Shown here: in pieces, positions 8,364-17,828 of the stretch
Numbering within the stretch: the stretch's first letter is position 1
How the letters are laid out: each line of letters starts with the position of its first letter
Source of the DNA: Pleomorphochaeta sp.
GTDB taxonomy: Bacteria > Spirochaetota > Spirochaetia > Sphaerochaetales > Sphaerochaetaceae
Assembly (NCBI GenBank): GCA_028532815.1
Contig: JAQQAS010000018.1
Span: forward strand, 1-40,579
Direction: 5' to 3'
Length of the DNA: 40,579 nt
Made by a program: the position numbers and the translations under genes
Notes under the pieces: model-generated
The model's database searches: none
What the model was told of the DNA's origin: nothing
Seen by the model: only the letters and a program-made list of their open reading frames with translations

Positions 8364-9467
8364 ATGAAAAATAATAAACAAAAAAATACTAAAGATATAC
8401 ATGAAAAACATCCAGATTCTGGTTATATATATTTAATAAAAAATCCCGCTTCAAATGAGGTTGCTCTATGTGCTTGGGAGACCTCTTTACCTATAGGTGA
8501 AAAGGTTATTTTTGAAACCCGTTATGGACTTGATTTAGGAATAGTAGTTGGTGATGCTTCCCAAATAGGTAAGCCTTATCATTGTGGAAATACTAGTGCT
8601 TGTGGTGCTTGTGTTTGTGCTGATGATGTAGAAGACGATAATAGTGATCTTGTTGCAGAAGGTGAACCTACGGTTATAGAGTCAGATATACATGAAGATG
8701 AAAAAGAAGTTGTACTCTATAGAAATTATGATAATTTAGATAATAGTTGTAAGCATTGTGGAAAAGAAAAAGTTGAAATAAAGAACAATGTTACTTGGCT
8801 AGAAAGAGTAGCAACTGATGCAGATTTAGAAAGATATGCTGATTTAAGTAATAGAGAACACGATGCATTAACACTATGTAGAGAAAAGATAAAAAAACAT
8901 AAACTTGATATGAAACTAGTAACAGCACATTTTCTATTGGTAGAGCCTAAGATTGTGTTCTTTTTTACCTCTGATGTAAGAGTAGATTTTAGAGAACTTG
9001 TTAAAGATTTAGTTAGTGTTTTTAGAATTAGAATTGAGCTAAGACAAATTGGCGTTCGTGATGAAAGCAGAGTTTTAGGTGGTTTAGCAGTTTGTGGTCG
9101 TGATTATTGCTGTCATGGAGTAACTGATAAATTACAACCTGTATCAATTAAAATGGCTAAAGAACAAAATTTATCTTTAAATTCAATGAAGATTTCTGGT
9201 CCATGTGGAAGACTGTTGTGTTGTTTAGCATATGAACAAGATTATTATGTTGAAGAGAAGTTGAAGTTTCCACCTGAAGGTAGTAAATTGAAAATTGGTA
9301 GAGATCTTATGAGAGTTTCTGAAGTTAATGTAATTACAAGAAAACTATTACTTGTATCAGCAGATGGAAGAAGACTAAACATAGATGCTACAAAAACAAA
9401 GTATAATAGTGAAAGTAAATATTGGGTTGTTGATAAAGAATATGTTAAACAACTCCTTGAAGATTAA
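8364..9467 (+). CDS. ricT: PSP1-domain protein, RicT/YaaT-like
   Basis: The 367-residue protein has the PSP1 C-terminal core: REHDALTLCREKIKKHKLDMKLVTAHFLLVEPKIVFFFTSD, then RIELRQIGVRDESRVLGG, VCGRDYCCHG and KISGPCGRLLCCLAYE, where conserved Cys residues cluster. In Bacillus, RicT joins RicA and RicF in an Fe-S-containing complex that affects RNase Y and development. Unusual here is a Cys-rich, acidic insert at about residues 72-135 (CGNTSACGACVCADD and later CKHCGKE), which could bind a metal. The gene stands alone ahead of rpsT. The family call is firm; the partner proteins are unseen. Confidence 0.85.
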   Translation: MKNNKQKNTKDIHEKHPDSGYIYLIKNPASNEVALCAWETSLPIGEKVIFETRYGLDLGIVVGDASQIGKPYHCGNTSACGACVCADDVEDDNSDLVAEGEPTVIESDIHEDEKEVVLYRNYDNLDNSCKHCGKEKVEIKNNVTWLERVATDADLERYADLSNREHDALTLCREKIKKHKLDMKLVTAHFLLVEPKIVFFFTSDVRVDFRELVKDLVSVFRIRIELRQIGVRDESRVLGGLAVCGRDYCCHGVTDKLQPVSIKMAKEQNLSLNSMKISGPCGRLLCCLAYEQDYYVEEKLKFPPEGSKLKIGRDLMRVSEVNVITRKLLLVSADGRRLNIDATKTKYNSESKYWVVDKEYVKQLLED

Positions 9468-9548
9468 GCACTTAAATACTGATAGAGAAAAAAAATGTAT
9501 TATTTTATGGGTAAATAAATTATTTATTACTTAAAACTTCAGTTTGTA

Positions 9549-9578
9549 TTGACCGAACTAATAAAGTTGTGATATTTT
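9549..9578 (+). promoter_or_regulatory. rpsT promoter
   Basis: The -35 TTGACC (9549-9554) and the -10 TATTTT (9573-9578, preceded by TGA like an extended -10) are 18 bases apart. The predicted leader of about 85 nt contains a GTTGG/CCAAC hairpin (9587-9603) that could be a site for S20 autoregulation. Confidence 0.5.
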
Positions 9579-9669
9579 AGGTACTTGTTGGAAATAAGCC
9601 AACTCATTTAATTTTATAAATGACAAGAAAATAATAAAAAAATATGAGTAATATATTTGGAGGTATTAC

Positions 9670-9933
9670 GTGTCTAACAACAATTCCGCAAAAAAAAGAG
9701 AAAGACAAAATATCACTCGCCGCATGAGAAACCGTGCAGTTAAGAGCGAAGTACGTACAGCAATTAAGAACTTTGATAAATGTGTTCTAGCTGGAGATAA
9801 AGCAGCAGCTGAAGTTGCTATGAAAGAAAGCTTTAAATTATTAGATTCTGCTACAAGTAAAGGTATTTTACACAGAAACACCTCAAGTCGTAAAAAATCT
9901 AGAATTTATGCTGCACTAGCTAAATTAAACTAG
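9670..9933 (+). CDS. rpsT: 30S ribosomal protein S20
   Basis: The 87-residue, strongly basic helical protein is S20, which binds the 5' domain of 16S rRNA early in assembly. The pattern SAKKRERQNITRRMRNRAVKSEVRTAIK and the C-terminal ILHRNTSSRKKSR are typical. The start codon is GTG (9670), supported by an excellent GGAGGT at 9659-9664. Non-AUG starts are common in rpsT and tie in with its autoregulation in other bacteria. HU follows 31 bases later, probably in the same transcript. Confidence 0.95.
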   Translation: MSNNNSAKKRERQNITRRMRNRAVKSEVRTAIKNFDKCVLAGDKAAAEVAMKESFKLLDSATSKGILHRNTSSRKKSRIYAALAKLN

Positions 9934-9964
9934 TAGATAAATAAATTTTTAAGGAGCATTTTTC

Positions 9965-10291
9965 ATGGCAGAATCCAAGAAATTAACTAAATCTATTATA
10001 ATCGATAATTTGTATTCTAAACTTAAAGAACGTTATGAAGAAACTGATATTACAAAAGCAGAAATTCATATGTTAATTGATGAATTTTTTGAAGAAGTTA
10101 AAGATGGTCTAAAAAAAGACCAAGTTATCGAGCTTAGAGGTTTTGGTACTTTTGAAGTACATACAAGAAAACAAAGAGATCGTGCGCACAATCCTAAAAC
10201 TGGTGCTCCTGTTACTGTTGATACTCATGGAGTTGCTTTCTTTAGACCTGGTCGTGAGTTAAAAGAAAGAGTTTGGAACCTTCGTGGTTAA
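9965..10291 (+). CDS. hup: HU/IHF-family DNA-binding protein
   Basis: The 108-residue protein has the HU fold pattern: an N-terminal helix pair (KSIIIDNLYSKLKERYEETDITKAEIHMLIDEFFEEV), then IELRGFGTFEVHTRKQRDRAHNPKTG, with the DNA-bending Arg/Pro arm motif (ARNPKTG here AHNPKTG), and FFRPGRELKERV. It bends and compacts DNA. It is slightly longer than classical HU (about 90 residues) at the N-terminus, as in spirochaetal homologues. It lies between rpsT and lnt, with AAGGAG at about 9952. Confidence 0.93.
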   Translation: MAESKKLTKSIIIDNLYSKLKERYEETDITKAEIHMLIDEFFEEVKDGLKKDQVIELRGFGTFEVHTRKQRDRAHNPKTGAPVTVDTHGVAFFRPGRELKERVWNLRG

Positions 10292-10321
10292 TAAATTTCC
10301 TACAAAAATGGAGATCTTCAA

Positions 10322-11971
10322 TTGTTCAAATTACACTCTAATAGAAGCCTCAGGACAGTAGTCTCTGAGGTTTTGTTATTAATAATATCTGCATTTATTT
10401 TTGCATTATCATTTCCTAGTTTTTTAAATGTTAATGGGATATGGATTTTATCTTTTATAGCATTAATCCCAATGTTTGCTGTTATCCATAATACGAAATG
10501 GTATCTAACACCAATTTATGGATTTGTTTATGGCTTTGTATTTTACTTAATTTTCAATTATTGGTTAAAAACCTTTCACCCTTTAGCAATACTTTTAGTT
10601 CCTATTATTAAAGGTGGTGAATTATTAATTGCTTTCCCTTTATTTAAATTAATAGATTCAACTTTTAAAAAAAGAGGCTTTTTAATTAATGCAATTCTTT
10701 ATACTGCTTATACTTATATATCTCAAAATTGGTTTGCAGGGTACCCTTATGGAATCTTAGGATACGCACCATATAAATTTATTCCATTTATCCAAATTGC
10801 ATCTATTACAGGGGTTTGGGGAATTAATTTTATCATGGTTCTTCCACAAATATTCTTTGGAGTATATTTAGGAGATTATATAAATAAAACAGCCCAACCT
10901 ATAAAAGTCTTTTTAAAAGAATATTTTATTGATGAAGTAATATATATAATCGTATTTTTAGCTATAATTATTTTCGGATTTGTTTCAATGCATAAATGGG
11001 ATAATACAGAGTCTCAAGATACTTGGAAGGTTGCGAGTATTCAGCATAGCTCAGATACTTGGAAAGGTGGATATATTACTTATAAAAGGAACTTCAATAA
11101 CTTAAGATTATATTCTTTAGAAGCTTTACGAGAAGATCCTGACATTGTTATTTGGAGTGAAACAGCCTTTGTCCCTAGCGTCGCCTGGCATGAAAATTAC
11201 CCTAGTGATGAAGATACTAGTGCTCTAGTTGAAGAATTTGTAAACTTTGGAAAAGAATTGAACGTTCCCTTATTAACAGGAAATCCTGAAGGGGTCTTAG
11301 ATGATGAAACTAAACCAGCTATTTTAGAAACGGGTGAGTGGAACAGAAAAGATTATAATACCGTAATATATTTCAATGATGGTAAAATTGAGCAAACGTA
11401 TAGAAAACAACATTTAGTACCCTTTACAGAACATTTCCCCTATGAAAAACAAATGCCTAATTTATATGCTTTGCTAGAAGCTAATGATTATCATTGGTGG
11501 GAAAAAGGAACAGAGCCTGTTGTTTTTACAGCTGAAAGAGGTATAACTTTCTCAACACCAATTTGTTTCGAAGATGTATTTGGTGAACTATCTGCTGAGT
11601 TTGTAAGAAATGGCGCAGATGTTCTTGTAAATATGACAAATGATGGTTGGGCATATTCTGTAGTAAGTGAAATGCAACATGCAGCTATTGGGGTCTATAG
11701 ATCAATTGAAAATAGAAGATCTACAATTCGAAGTACAAATAGTGGAATAACATGTCAAATAGATCCTCTCGGAAGGATGTTAAATCAAATGGAACCTTTC
11801 CATCCTGGTTGGAAAATATATGAAATACCTGTTTATACTACAGAAGCAAATGGAAATGCGTTCTTTACATTACATCCGAATTTATTTGCTATTATATCTC
11901 AATATTTATCATTTGCTTTAATTATTTTTGCTGCAATATTAAAAATTATTAATCGAGGAAAACATGAATAA
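10322..11971 (+). CDS. lnt: Apolipoprotein N-acyltransferase
   Basis: The 549-residue inner-membrane enzyme adds the third acyl chain to the N-terminal Cys of lipoproteins. About six hydrophobic segments fill residues 10-225. The periplasmic nitrilase-like domain carries the catalytic triad in WSETAFVP (Glu), YRKQHLVPFTEHFPY (Lys) and STPICFEDVFGE (Cys), followed by a final membrane helix near the C-terminus. The start is a TTG (10322) with GGAG eight bases upstream (10310-10313). cinA starts eight bases before its stop. A third acyl chain implies a diderm envelope, consistent with a spirochaete. Confidence 0.93.
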   Translation: MFKLHSNRSLRTVVSEVLLLIISAFIFALSFPSFLNVNGIWILSFIALIPMFAVIHNTKWYLTPIYGFVYGFVFYLIFNYWLKTFHPLAILLVPIIKGGELLIAFPLFKLIDSTFKKRGFLINAILYTAYTYISQNWFAGYPYGILGYAPYKFIPFIQIASITGVWGINFIMVLPQIFFGVYLGDYINKTAQPIKVFLKEYFIDEVIYIIVFLAIIIFGFVSMHKWDNTESQDTWKVASIQHSSDTWKGGYITYKRNFNNLRLYSLEALREDPDIVIWSETAFVPSVAWHENYPSDEDTSALVEEFVNFGKELNVPLLTGNPEGVLDDETKPAILETGEWNRKDYNTVIYFNDGKIEQTYRKQHLVPFTEHFPYEKQMPNLYALLEANDYHWWEKGTEPVVFTAERGITFSTPICFEDVFGELSAEFVRNGADVLVNMTNDGWAYSVVSEMQHAAIGVYRSIENRRSTIRSTNSGITCQIDPLGRMLNQMEPFHPGWKIYEIPVYTTEANGNAFFTLHPNLFAIISQYLSFALIIFAAILKIINRGKHE

Positions 11972-13220
11972 TAAAAGTGCATCTATATGTATTATTGGAT
12001 CAGAACTTACAAAAGGAATTATAGAAGATAAGCATTCTAAAGTGATTTCTCAAGAATTAAATAAATTAAATATAGTTGTAAACCAAATTTCTATAATCAA
12101 TGATGATGGTTCAATAGAAGATATTTTAAAATCTTGGTTAAACGATAATGATATGATCTTTGTAACTGGTGGCCTTGGCCCGACTAGTGACGATCTAACT
12201 AGGATATCAATTGCAAATGTTGCAAATAAAAAATTAGTAGAAAATGAAAAAGCATATAAAACATTATATAAAATGGTTGGAAAAAGAATCCATGGTGCAA
12301 ATTATAGTCAAGCATTAATTCCTGAAGATTTTACTCTTTTAGAAAATCCTAATGGAACTGCTCCAGGTTTTATGGGTAGTGTTGATAGCGAAAATGGTGA
12401 AACTGTAATTTTTAGTATGCCTGGACCTCCTAGAGAATTAAAACCAATGTTTTATAACTTAGTTCTCCCTTGGGTAAAGAATTATATTGGTTATAGTGAA
12501 AAATTAACCACAGAGTTATCAACTTTTTTAATTTGTGAAAGTAAGTTAGAAGAAGCTTGTACAAGGTTGAAAATTGACAATGTTAAATGGGGTACAAGAT
12601 TCCAGGAAAATAAAATTAGTTTATTTGTTTCTGGGGAAAATTCTCCTCTCATGATATCTTCTTTAAGGGCTTTGGTTGGAAAAGAGTTAATTGTTGATGA
12701 TAATATTGAAGCAATTGATGTATTAATCAATGATTTAATCCAAAATGATTATACAATTGGCTGTGCTGAAAGTTGTACAGGTGGTTTGTGTGCAAAGCTA
12801 TTAACAGATAGAAGTGGCAGTTCTGCCTTTTTTGAAGGAGGTATAGTTAGTTATTCTAATTCTGTAAAAAACAAAGTTTTAAATGTAAATAGCTCAATTT
12901 TAGAAAATTATGGTGCTGTTTCCAAGGAAACTGTATTAGAGATGGCAACTAATGCTAGAACTTTATTAAATACTGATGTAGCTTTTTCAATTTCTGGTAT
13001 TGCAGGACCTAATGGTGGTACAATAGATAAGCCAGTTGGTACTGTTTGGTTTGGTTTTAGTAAATCTGATTTACCACCTCAAGCTGTTAAATTATGTTTT
13101 ACAATAACGGGAAGAAATGGAATTAGAAAAAGAGCAGCTGTCGCAGCCTTTTTATTAACAAGCTTATATTTAAAAGGATATAGTTTGCTTGACATTATTG
13201 ATAAGTGGGAATATATTTAA
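11964..13220 (+). CDS. cinA: CinA-family protein (MoCF-like domain plus NMN amidohydrolase domain)
   Basis: The 418-residue protein has an N-terminal molybdopterin-binding-like domain (IIGSELTKGIIEDKHSK, FVTGGLGPTSDDLTR, FSMPGPPRELKPMF), which in CinA acts on ADP-ribose. The C-terminal domain (GCAESCTGGLCAKLLTDRSGSSAFF, VSYSNSVKNKVL, SGIAGPNGG, KPVGTVWFG) deamidates nicotinamide mononucleotide to recycle NAD. Both domains look intact. It overlaps lnt by eight bases and has a GAGG site inside the lnt 3' end. A weak hairpin, CTTTCA/TGAAAG (13242-13256), follows the stop without a U-tract. Confidence 0.92.
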   Translation: MNNKSASICIIGSELTKGIIEDKHSKVISQELNKLNIVVNQISIINDDGSIEDILKSWLNDNDMIFVTGGLGPTSDDLTRISIANVANKKLVENEKAYKTLYKMVGKRIHGANYSQALIPEDFTLLENPNGTAPGFMGSVDSENGETVIFSMPGPPRELKPMFYNLVLPWVKNYIGYSEKLTTELSTFLICESKLEEACTRLKIDNVKWGTRFQENKISLFVSGENSPLMISSLRALVGKELIVDDNIEAIDVLINDLIQNDYTIGCAESCTGGLCAKLLTDRSGSSAFFEGGIVSYSNSVKNKVLNVNSSILENYGAVSKETVLEMATNARTLLNTDVAFSISGIAGPNGGTIDKPVGTVWFGFSKSDLPPQAVKLCFTITGRNGIRKRAAVAAFLLTSLYLKGYSLLDIIDKWEYI

Positions 13221-13432
13221 GGTATCAAAGTGCTTATATTGCTTTCAAACTGAAAGACTTATATTTATACTATTATCTGATTAATATGAGAAAAAGATTT
13301 CTAGTTTAAATACTATATATCCAAAAAAATAAATTGATATGAGGATAATTAGGTTATACCGTAATCTAATTTAATTCTTTGTATCTCAATATAAATTAAC
13401 AAAAAACTTAAATACCAAACGGAGCTTATTAT

Positions 13433-15475
13433 ATGGCCGAAGAAGTTAAGCAAGAGGAAGAAAGAAATCTTGCAGCTGAAGAGAAAAAAAGTGTCAAAGT
13501 TGTTGTAAAAAAACGAGTTAGAAAAACGACACCAAAAAAAGATTCTTCTGATAAAAAGGCGAGTGATTCATCAGATAAACCTGAAGAAATTGCTGCAGAA
13601 AAAGAAGAGACTCCAAAAAAAACTCGAAAAAGAACTACAAAAAAGAAAGTTTCAAAAACTACTGAAGAAGATCAACAATTAGAGCTAAAATTAGAAGAAC
13701 CAGAAGTTTCTCAAGAGAAACCTAAGAAAGCTAAAACTACAAGAAAAAAAGTTCAAGTTAAAAAAGATCTAACTAAACAAAATCCAAAAGAAGATTCTAC
13801 TTCTGCTTTAGAAATTAAAGAAACTGAAGCTGTAAATGGTGAAAATGAAGAATCTCTTAAAAAAACAGTAAGTAAAAGAGTCCCTATAACGAAATCTAAA
13901 TCAAAAACAACTACAAAAACAGAGAATAGTGAAGAATCTAATTTAGATAAAACTAATAAAACTGAAGTTGCTCAAAATTCTCAAACTGATGAGGTTAAAA
14001 AAACAGCTGATTCTCCAAAAGCTGAGGAACGAGTTCAAAGAGATAATTCTCAAACAAATCGTAGAAACAATTCTAGAAATAATAATTCAAACAACAATAA
14101 CAATAGAAGAAACAATTCTCAAAGGAATAATCGTAATAAAAATAATAAAAAACATTATGAAGAGAGAATTGAAGAAGTTAATTTGGATGAAAATCCAGAT
14201 GCTCCAACACAATTAATAAATGATTATTATTATATGAGTTTTGATTTATTAAGAACCAAGGGTATTGAAGTTGGAATGAATGCTGAAAATATTTTTGATT
14301 ATAAAAGACAAGAAATAATCACCGAAATATTAAAAGCACAATGTCAAAAAAACATAGCCCTTGTTGTTGAAGGTACTTTAGAAGTTTTACCTGATGGATA
14401 TGGCTTTTTAAGAAGTAGCAGAAATAGTTATATTTCAGGGCCAGAAGACATATATGTTTCTTCAAATTTAATTAGACATAATGCACTTAAAACAGGTGAT
14501 TTAGTCTTTGGACAAGTAAAAACTCCTAGAGATACAGAAAGATTTTATGGATTACATAGAATTTTAAAAGTAAATAATGATGAGTTAATTAAAGCAAAGA
14601 AAAGACCATCTTTTGATAGCCTAACACCTAGGTTTCCTGATGAGAGAATGAGACTTGAAAACAGTAGTGAAGATATTTCTACTAGATTAATAGATATGTT
14701 CTGTCCTATTGGTAAAGGTCAAAGATCATTAATTGTCGCTCCTCCTAGAACTGGTAAAACTGTATTAATGCAAAAAATTGCAAATGCTATTAGTGAGAAT
14801 TATCCTGAAATTTCTTTAATTGTCTTATTAGTTGATGAAAGACCAGAAGAAGTTACAGATATGAGAGATAATGTTAAAGGTGAAGTAATAGCTTCTACTT
14901 TTGATGAACAGGCTACAAGACACGTTCAAGTTGCAGAAATGGCAATTGAAAAAGCAAAACGTATGGTTGAAGCAAATAAAGATGTTGTAATTTTATTAGA
15001 TTCAATTACTCGTCTTGCTAGAGCATATAACCAAACAGTTCCAGCTAGTGGTAAGATATTAAGTGGTGGTGTAGATTCTAATGCCCTTCATAAACCAAAA
15101 CGTTTTTTTGGTGCTGCTAGAAACATGGAAGGTGGTGGTAGTTTAACAATTATTGCTACTGCTCTTATTGAAACAGGTTCTAGAATGGATGAAGTTATCT
15201 TTGAAGAATTCAAAGGAACTGGTAATAATGAGATTGTTTTAGATAGACGTTTGTCAGATAGAAGAATCTTCCCCTCAATTAATTTGAAAAAATCTGGAAC
15301 TAGAAGAGACGATTTACTCATCCCAAGTGATGAAGCACAACGTATTTGGATTATAAGAAATGCAATAAATGATATGGATGAGGTAGATCAGACACCTTTC
15401 CTTATTGACAAAATGCGAAAAGCAAAGAATAATGAAGCGTTCTTTAAATCTATTAATACTGCGATTGCGAAATAG
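13433..15475 (+). CDS. rho: Transcription termination factor Rho with long disordered N-terminal extension
   Basis: The 680-residue RNA helicase is much longer than the roughly 420 residues of E. coli Rho. The first 260 residues are low-complexity: Lys/Glu/Thr-rich repeats ([11 protein letters not shown] type), then an Asn/Arg stretch at about residues 209-241. The conserved part follows: helical Rho N-domain ([13 protein letters not shown]), RNA-binding cold-shock fold ([15 protein letters not shown]), P-loop VAPPRTGKT (about 434-442), Walker [17 protein letters not shown], and [21 protein letters not shown] with the secondary RNA-binding loop. Extensions of this kind also occur in Bacteroidetes and Actinobacteria. 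GGAG at 13421-13424 sets the start. The 212-base upstream gap could hold an autoregulatory leader. Confidence 0.95.
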   Translation: MAEEVKQEEERNLAAEEKKSVKVVVKKRVRKTTPKKDSSDKKASDSSDKPEEIAAEKEETPKKTRKRTTKKKVSKTTEEDQQLELKLEEPEVSQEKPKKAKTTRKKVQVKKDLTKQNPKEDSTSALEIKETEAVNGENEESLKKTVSKRVPITKSKSKTTTKTENSEESNLDKTNKTEVAQNSQTDEVKKTADSPKAEERVQRDNSQTNRRNNSRNNNSNNNNNRRNNSQRNNRNKNNKKHYEERIEEVNLDENPDAPTQLINDYYYMSFDLLRTKGIEVGMNAENIFDYKRQEIITEILKAQCQKNIALVVEGTLEVLPDGYGFLRSSRNSYISGPEDIYVSSNLIRHNALKTGDLVFGQVKTPRDTERFYGLHRILKVNNDELIKAKKRPSFDSLTPRFPDERMRLENSSEDISTRLIDMFCPIGKGQRSLIVAPPRTGKTVLMQKIANAISENYPEISLIVLLVDERPEEVTDMRDNVKGEVIASTFDEQATRHVQVAEMAIEKAKRMVEANKDVVILLDSITRLARAYNQTVPASGKILSGGVDSNALHKPKRFFGAARNMEGGGSLTIIATALIETGSRMDEVIFEEFKGTGNNEIVLDRRLSDRRIFPSINLKKSGTRRDDLLIPSDEAQRIWIIRNAINDMDEVDQTPFLIDKMRKAKNNEAFFKSINTAIAK

Positions 15476-15543
15476 AAAATGAAATTTGTTTGCTGTCAAG
15501 ATTTATTCGTATCAGCAAATTAAGATATATGTGGAGGCATCTT

Positions 15544-15747
15544 ATGAAAGATAATATTCATCCAAATTATGAATTAAAAGAAATTCATTGTTCATGTGGT
15601 AACGTTTTTAAAACAAAAACAACTGCTAAAAATGTTGAAGTAGAAATTTGTTCTGCTTGTCACCCATTCTACACAGGCACACAAAAGCTTGTTGATACAA
15701 CAGGTCGTGTAGAACGCTTTAAGAAAAGATATGGTATTTCAAAGTAA
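15544..15747 (+). CDS. rpmE: 50S ribosomal protein L31, zinc-ribbon type
   Basis: The 67-residue protein begins [16 protein letters not shown]. Cys residues in CSCGN and CSACHP form the zinc-binding (C+) set, and it ends in [12 protein letters not shown], typical of L31. A longer frame opens at 15490, but GGAGG at 15533-15537 and family length point to the ATG at 15544. C+ L31 can release zinc when the metal is short; no C- paralogue is seen here. It follows rho closely and ends at a strong terminator. Confidence 0.95.
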   Translation: MKDNIHPNYELKEIHCSCGNVFKTKTTAKNVEVEICSACHPFYTGTQKLVDTTGRVERFKKRYGISK

Positions 15748-15756
15748 TTATCATGG

Positions 15757-15787
15757 AGCCACTGAGGAAACTCAGTGGTTTTTTTAA
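15757..15787 (+). terminator. Intrinsic terminator after rpmE
   Basis: AGCCACTGAG (15757-15766) pairs with CTCAGTGGTT (15771-15780) across a GAAA tetraloop and is followed by a run of seven T (15779-15785). It ends the rpsT-to-rpmE housekeeping run. Confidence 0.9.
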
Positions 15788-15810
15788 TTCTTTCTATTTA
15801 TATTTTTTTG

Positions 15811-15839
15811 TTGCAATATGCGTTTTTATAGCTTAGACT
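15811..15839 (+). promoter_or_regulatory. Promoter of the galactokinase-like gene
   Basis: TTGCAA (15811-15816) and TAGACT (15834-15839) are 17 bases apart, and AAAAAGGG follows just before the ATG at 15858. Both boxes are moderate matches; position right after a terminator supports the call. Confidence 0.45.
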
Positions 15840-15857
15840 AAAGAAAAAGGGCCATTT

Positions 15858-17024
15858 ATGAATAATATCATTGCTAAGCATAAAATAAATTATGATAAGA
15901 TAGAACCTCAAGTAGTAGCTAAAGCTCCAATAGTTTGTACTTTATTTGGTGCCTTTGCCGATGCGTGTCAAGGCTATTCCATTCTTTGTTGTGGTGTTAA
16001 TTCTGTTTTAATTGCAATATCAAAGAGTAATGATAATCTTGTAAAAGTTATAAAAGCTGATGGAAGTGATAGAAAACGCTTTGCAATTAATGCCTTAAGA
16101 TTTAGAAAAGAAGATAGATGGGCAAATTATGTAAAAGCTGTAATTGCTGTTTTAATAAAAGAAGGACATTCTTTTGTTGGTATGAATATTACATTAGATG
16201 GTGAGGGCTTAAATAGTGATAATACTTCTTTAAGTACTAGTTTAGCTCTTGCAACTTGTTTAGCATTAAATTCCTTATTTAATCTTGAATTATCTCAGCA
16301 AGATATAGTAAGGGTTGTTCACCAAGCAAATACTTCTTTTAATAATGAAACTTGCAGGATTGGTGATTTGATGACACTATTAAATGGTCAAGAAAACCAG
16401 GTTGTATATTTTGATCATCAACATAGCACATACCAATTTGTGACTTTCCCTTTTGCAAATGAAACAGCCCAATATAAAGCAATTATTATTGATAGTAAAA
16501 TACCTCCACAAGCAATGAGAGAAGAAAATCTTATTGCACATAGATTAACTCAAGAAGCTTTAACTAAACTCCATGTTTTTTATAAGGATGTTTCCAAGAG
16601 AGATATTCCTGAGAAAGATATTGCTTCAAGAATAATTCCAATTGAAGAAAGATACAGAAATATTTGTGTTTTTACCTTAAGAGAGTCTCGATTTGCACAA
16701 GAAGCAAAAAATCTGCTTGAACAAAATCAGCCTGTACTATATGGTAGGGTTATGAACAGAGCAGAGGTTGACTTAAGAGATAAACTTGAGATAACCTGCC
16801 CTGAAGTCGATTGGTTAGTAAAGAGAGCTAGTGAAATTGAAGGCTGTAAAGGTGCCCACCTTGTCTTTGATGGAAACAGTGGATCAATAATGTTATTGAT
16901 TAGCGATGAAGCTCTTCTTGAATATCAAAGTAAGATGGAGGAATACGGACATATTTTTGGCTTTGAACCAACTTGGAAGAATTTTGTTCCAACTAAAAAG
17001 GCCGAAGTACTGTTTTCAAAATAA
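15858..17024 (+). CDS. Galactokinase-like GHMP-fold protein lacking catalytic residues
   Basis: The 388-residue length and order of segments match galactokinase. The diagnostic motifs are eroded. The sugar-binding motif APGRVNLIGEHTDY reads APIVCTLFGAFADA (residues 23-36), losing the catalytic-region Arg, Asn, Glu and His but keeping Asp35. The ATP loop GLSSSAS reads GLNSDNTSLSTS. The GIMDQ motif holding the catalytic Asp reads GDLMTL. The C-terminal GGGFGG reads FDGNSG. The frame is open and well conserved in composition, so this is not a decaying gene but more likely a pseudokinase or a protein with a changed role. It sits upstream of surE, three bases away, and not near lacZ. Automated pipelines would probably call it galK. 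Confidence 0.75.
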   Translation: MNNIIAKHKINYDKIEPQVVAKAPIVCTLFGAFADACQGYSILCCGVNSVLIAISKSNDNLVKVIKADGSDRKRFAINALRFRKEDRWANYVKAVIAVLIKEGHSFVGMNITLDGEGLNSDNTSLSTSLALATCLALNSLFNLELSQQDIVRVVHQANTSFNNETCRIGDLMTLLNGQENQVVYFDHQHSTYQFVTFPFANETAQYKAIIIDSKIPPQAMREENLIAHRLTQEALTKLHVFYKDVSKRDIPEKDIASRIIPIEERYRNICVFTLRESRFAQEAKNLLEQNQPVLYGRVMNRAEVDLRDKLEITCPEVDWLVKRASEIEGCKGAHLVFDGNSGSIMLLISDEALLEYQSKMEEYGHIFGFEPTWKNFVPTKKAEVLFSK

Positions 17025-17027
17025 TGC

Positions 17028-17828
17028 ATGAGAATATTGCTCACAAATGATGATGGTTTTGACAGCGAAGGTATTAAAATTTTAGAAGAAGTTTTGAAAT
17101 CTTATGGGCATAAGATTAGTGTTTGTGCGCCATCTCATCAACGAAGTGCATCATCTCAAGCAGTTAGTTTAAGAGAATCTGTTCATATTTATTCCTATTC
17201 AAAAAATCATTATCATTGTTCTGGCACTCCAGCTGATTGTCTACTTTATAGTTTTAGAAGTGGTTTATTTGATGTAGCTGATTTTGATTTAGTAATAAGT
17301 GGAATTAACCATGGTTTAAATGTCTCAAGTGATATTTTATATTCAGGTACAGTAAGTGCTGCAAAAGAGGCTGTAATAATTGGAATAAGAGCAATAGCAA
17401 TTTCTACTCAAACACCTCCAAATAATTCACAATTTAACTTTGAAAAATCTGCAATATTTTTAGCTGAGCACTTAGATGATTTTTATCCTTTATGTACTAA
17501 AAATTCTTTAGTTAATATCAACGTTCCGCACCATAGCAATGGGGCTTGGAATACAGGATCACTTGGTTTTCTTGATTATAGAGATGCAGCTGAAGTTACA
17601 AAAGGAACTTTAGATGAATTAAAACTTGAAAGCTCAGATTTAAATAAGATTACATTAGGCTTAAAGCCTTTGTCTCATGGACCTGTATTAATTGATCATG
17701 GATATGAATCTATTACTGATTATGAGTTGATAAAAAATAACCGTATTTCAGTTTCAATTATTGAAGTTCTTCCTGCTATATCAGCACTTCAAGATAAGTT
17801 GTTAAAACTTGAAGGAAGTGTGCTATGA
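17028..17828 (+). CDS. surE: 5'/3'-nucleotidase SurE
   Basis: The 266-residue phosphatase removes phosphate from nucleoside monophosphates. ILLTNDDGFDSEGI (metal-binding Asp8-Asp9 region), the Ser in QRSASSQAVSL, CSGTPADCL and SGINHGLNVSSDILYSGTVSAAKEA are all present. The start is only three bases after the previous stop and lacks a clear ribosome-binding site, so translation is probably coupled. The next gene begins in an ATGA overlap. The length is normal. Confidence 0.93.
   Translation: MRILLTNDDGFDSEGIKILEEVLKSYGHKISVCAPSHQRSASSQAVSLRESVHIYSYSKNHYHCSGTPADCLLYSFRSGLFDVADFDLVISGINHGLNVSSDILYSGTVSAAKEAVIIGIRAIAISTQTPPNNSQFNFEKSAIFLAEHLDDFYPLCTKNSLVNINVPHHSNGAWNTGSLGFLDYRDAAEVTKGTLDELKLESSDLNKITLGLKPLSHGPVLIDHGYESITDYELIKNNRISVSIIEVLPAISALQDKLLKLEGSVL

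Noticed and set aside
13968-14216. An 82-codon open frame inside rho
   Set aside because: It is a +1-frame shadow of the Asn/Lys-rich low-complexity coding region, with no ribosome-binding site.
15490-15543. N-terminal extension of L31
   Set aside because: The family starts at MKDNIHP and a strong GGAGG precedes the ATG at 15544; the upstream part is simply open frame.
17221-17238. TGGCAC followed by CTGATT, resembling a sigma-54 promoter
   Set aside because: The GC element is missing at the -12 position, and it lies within surE coding sequence.
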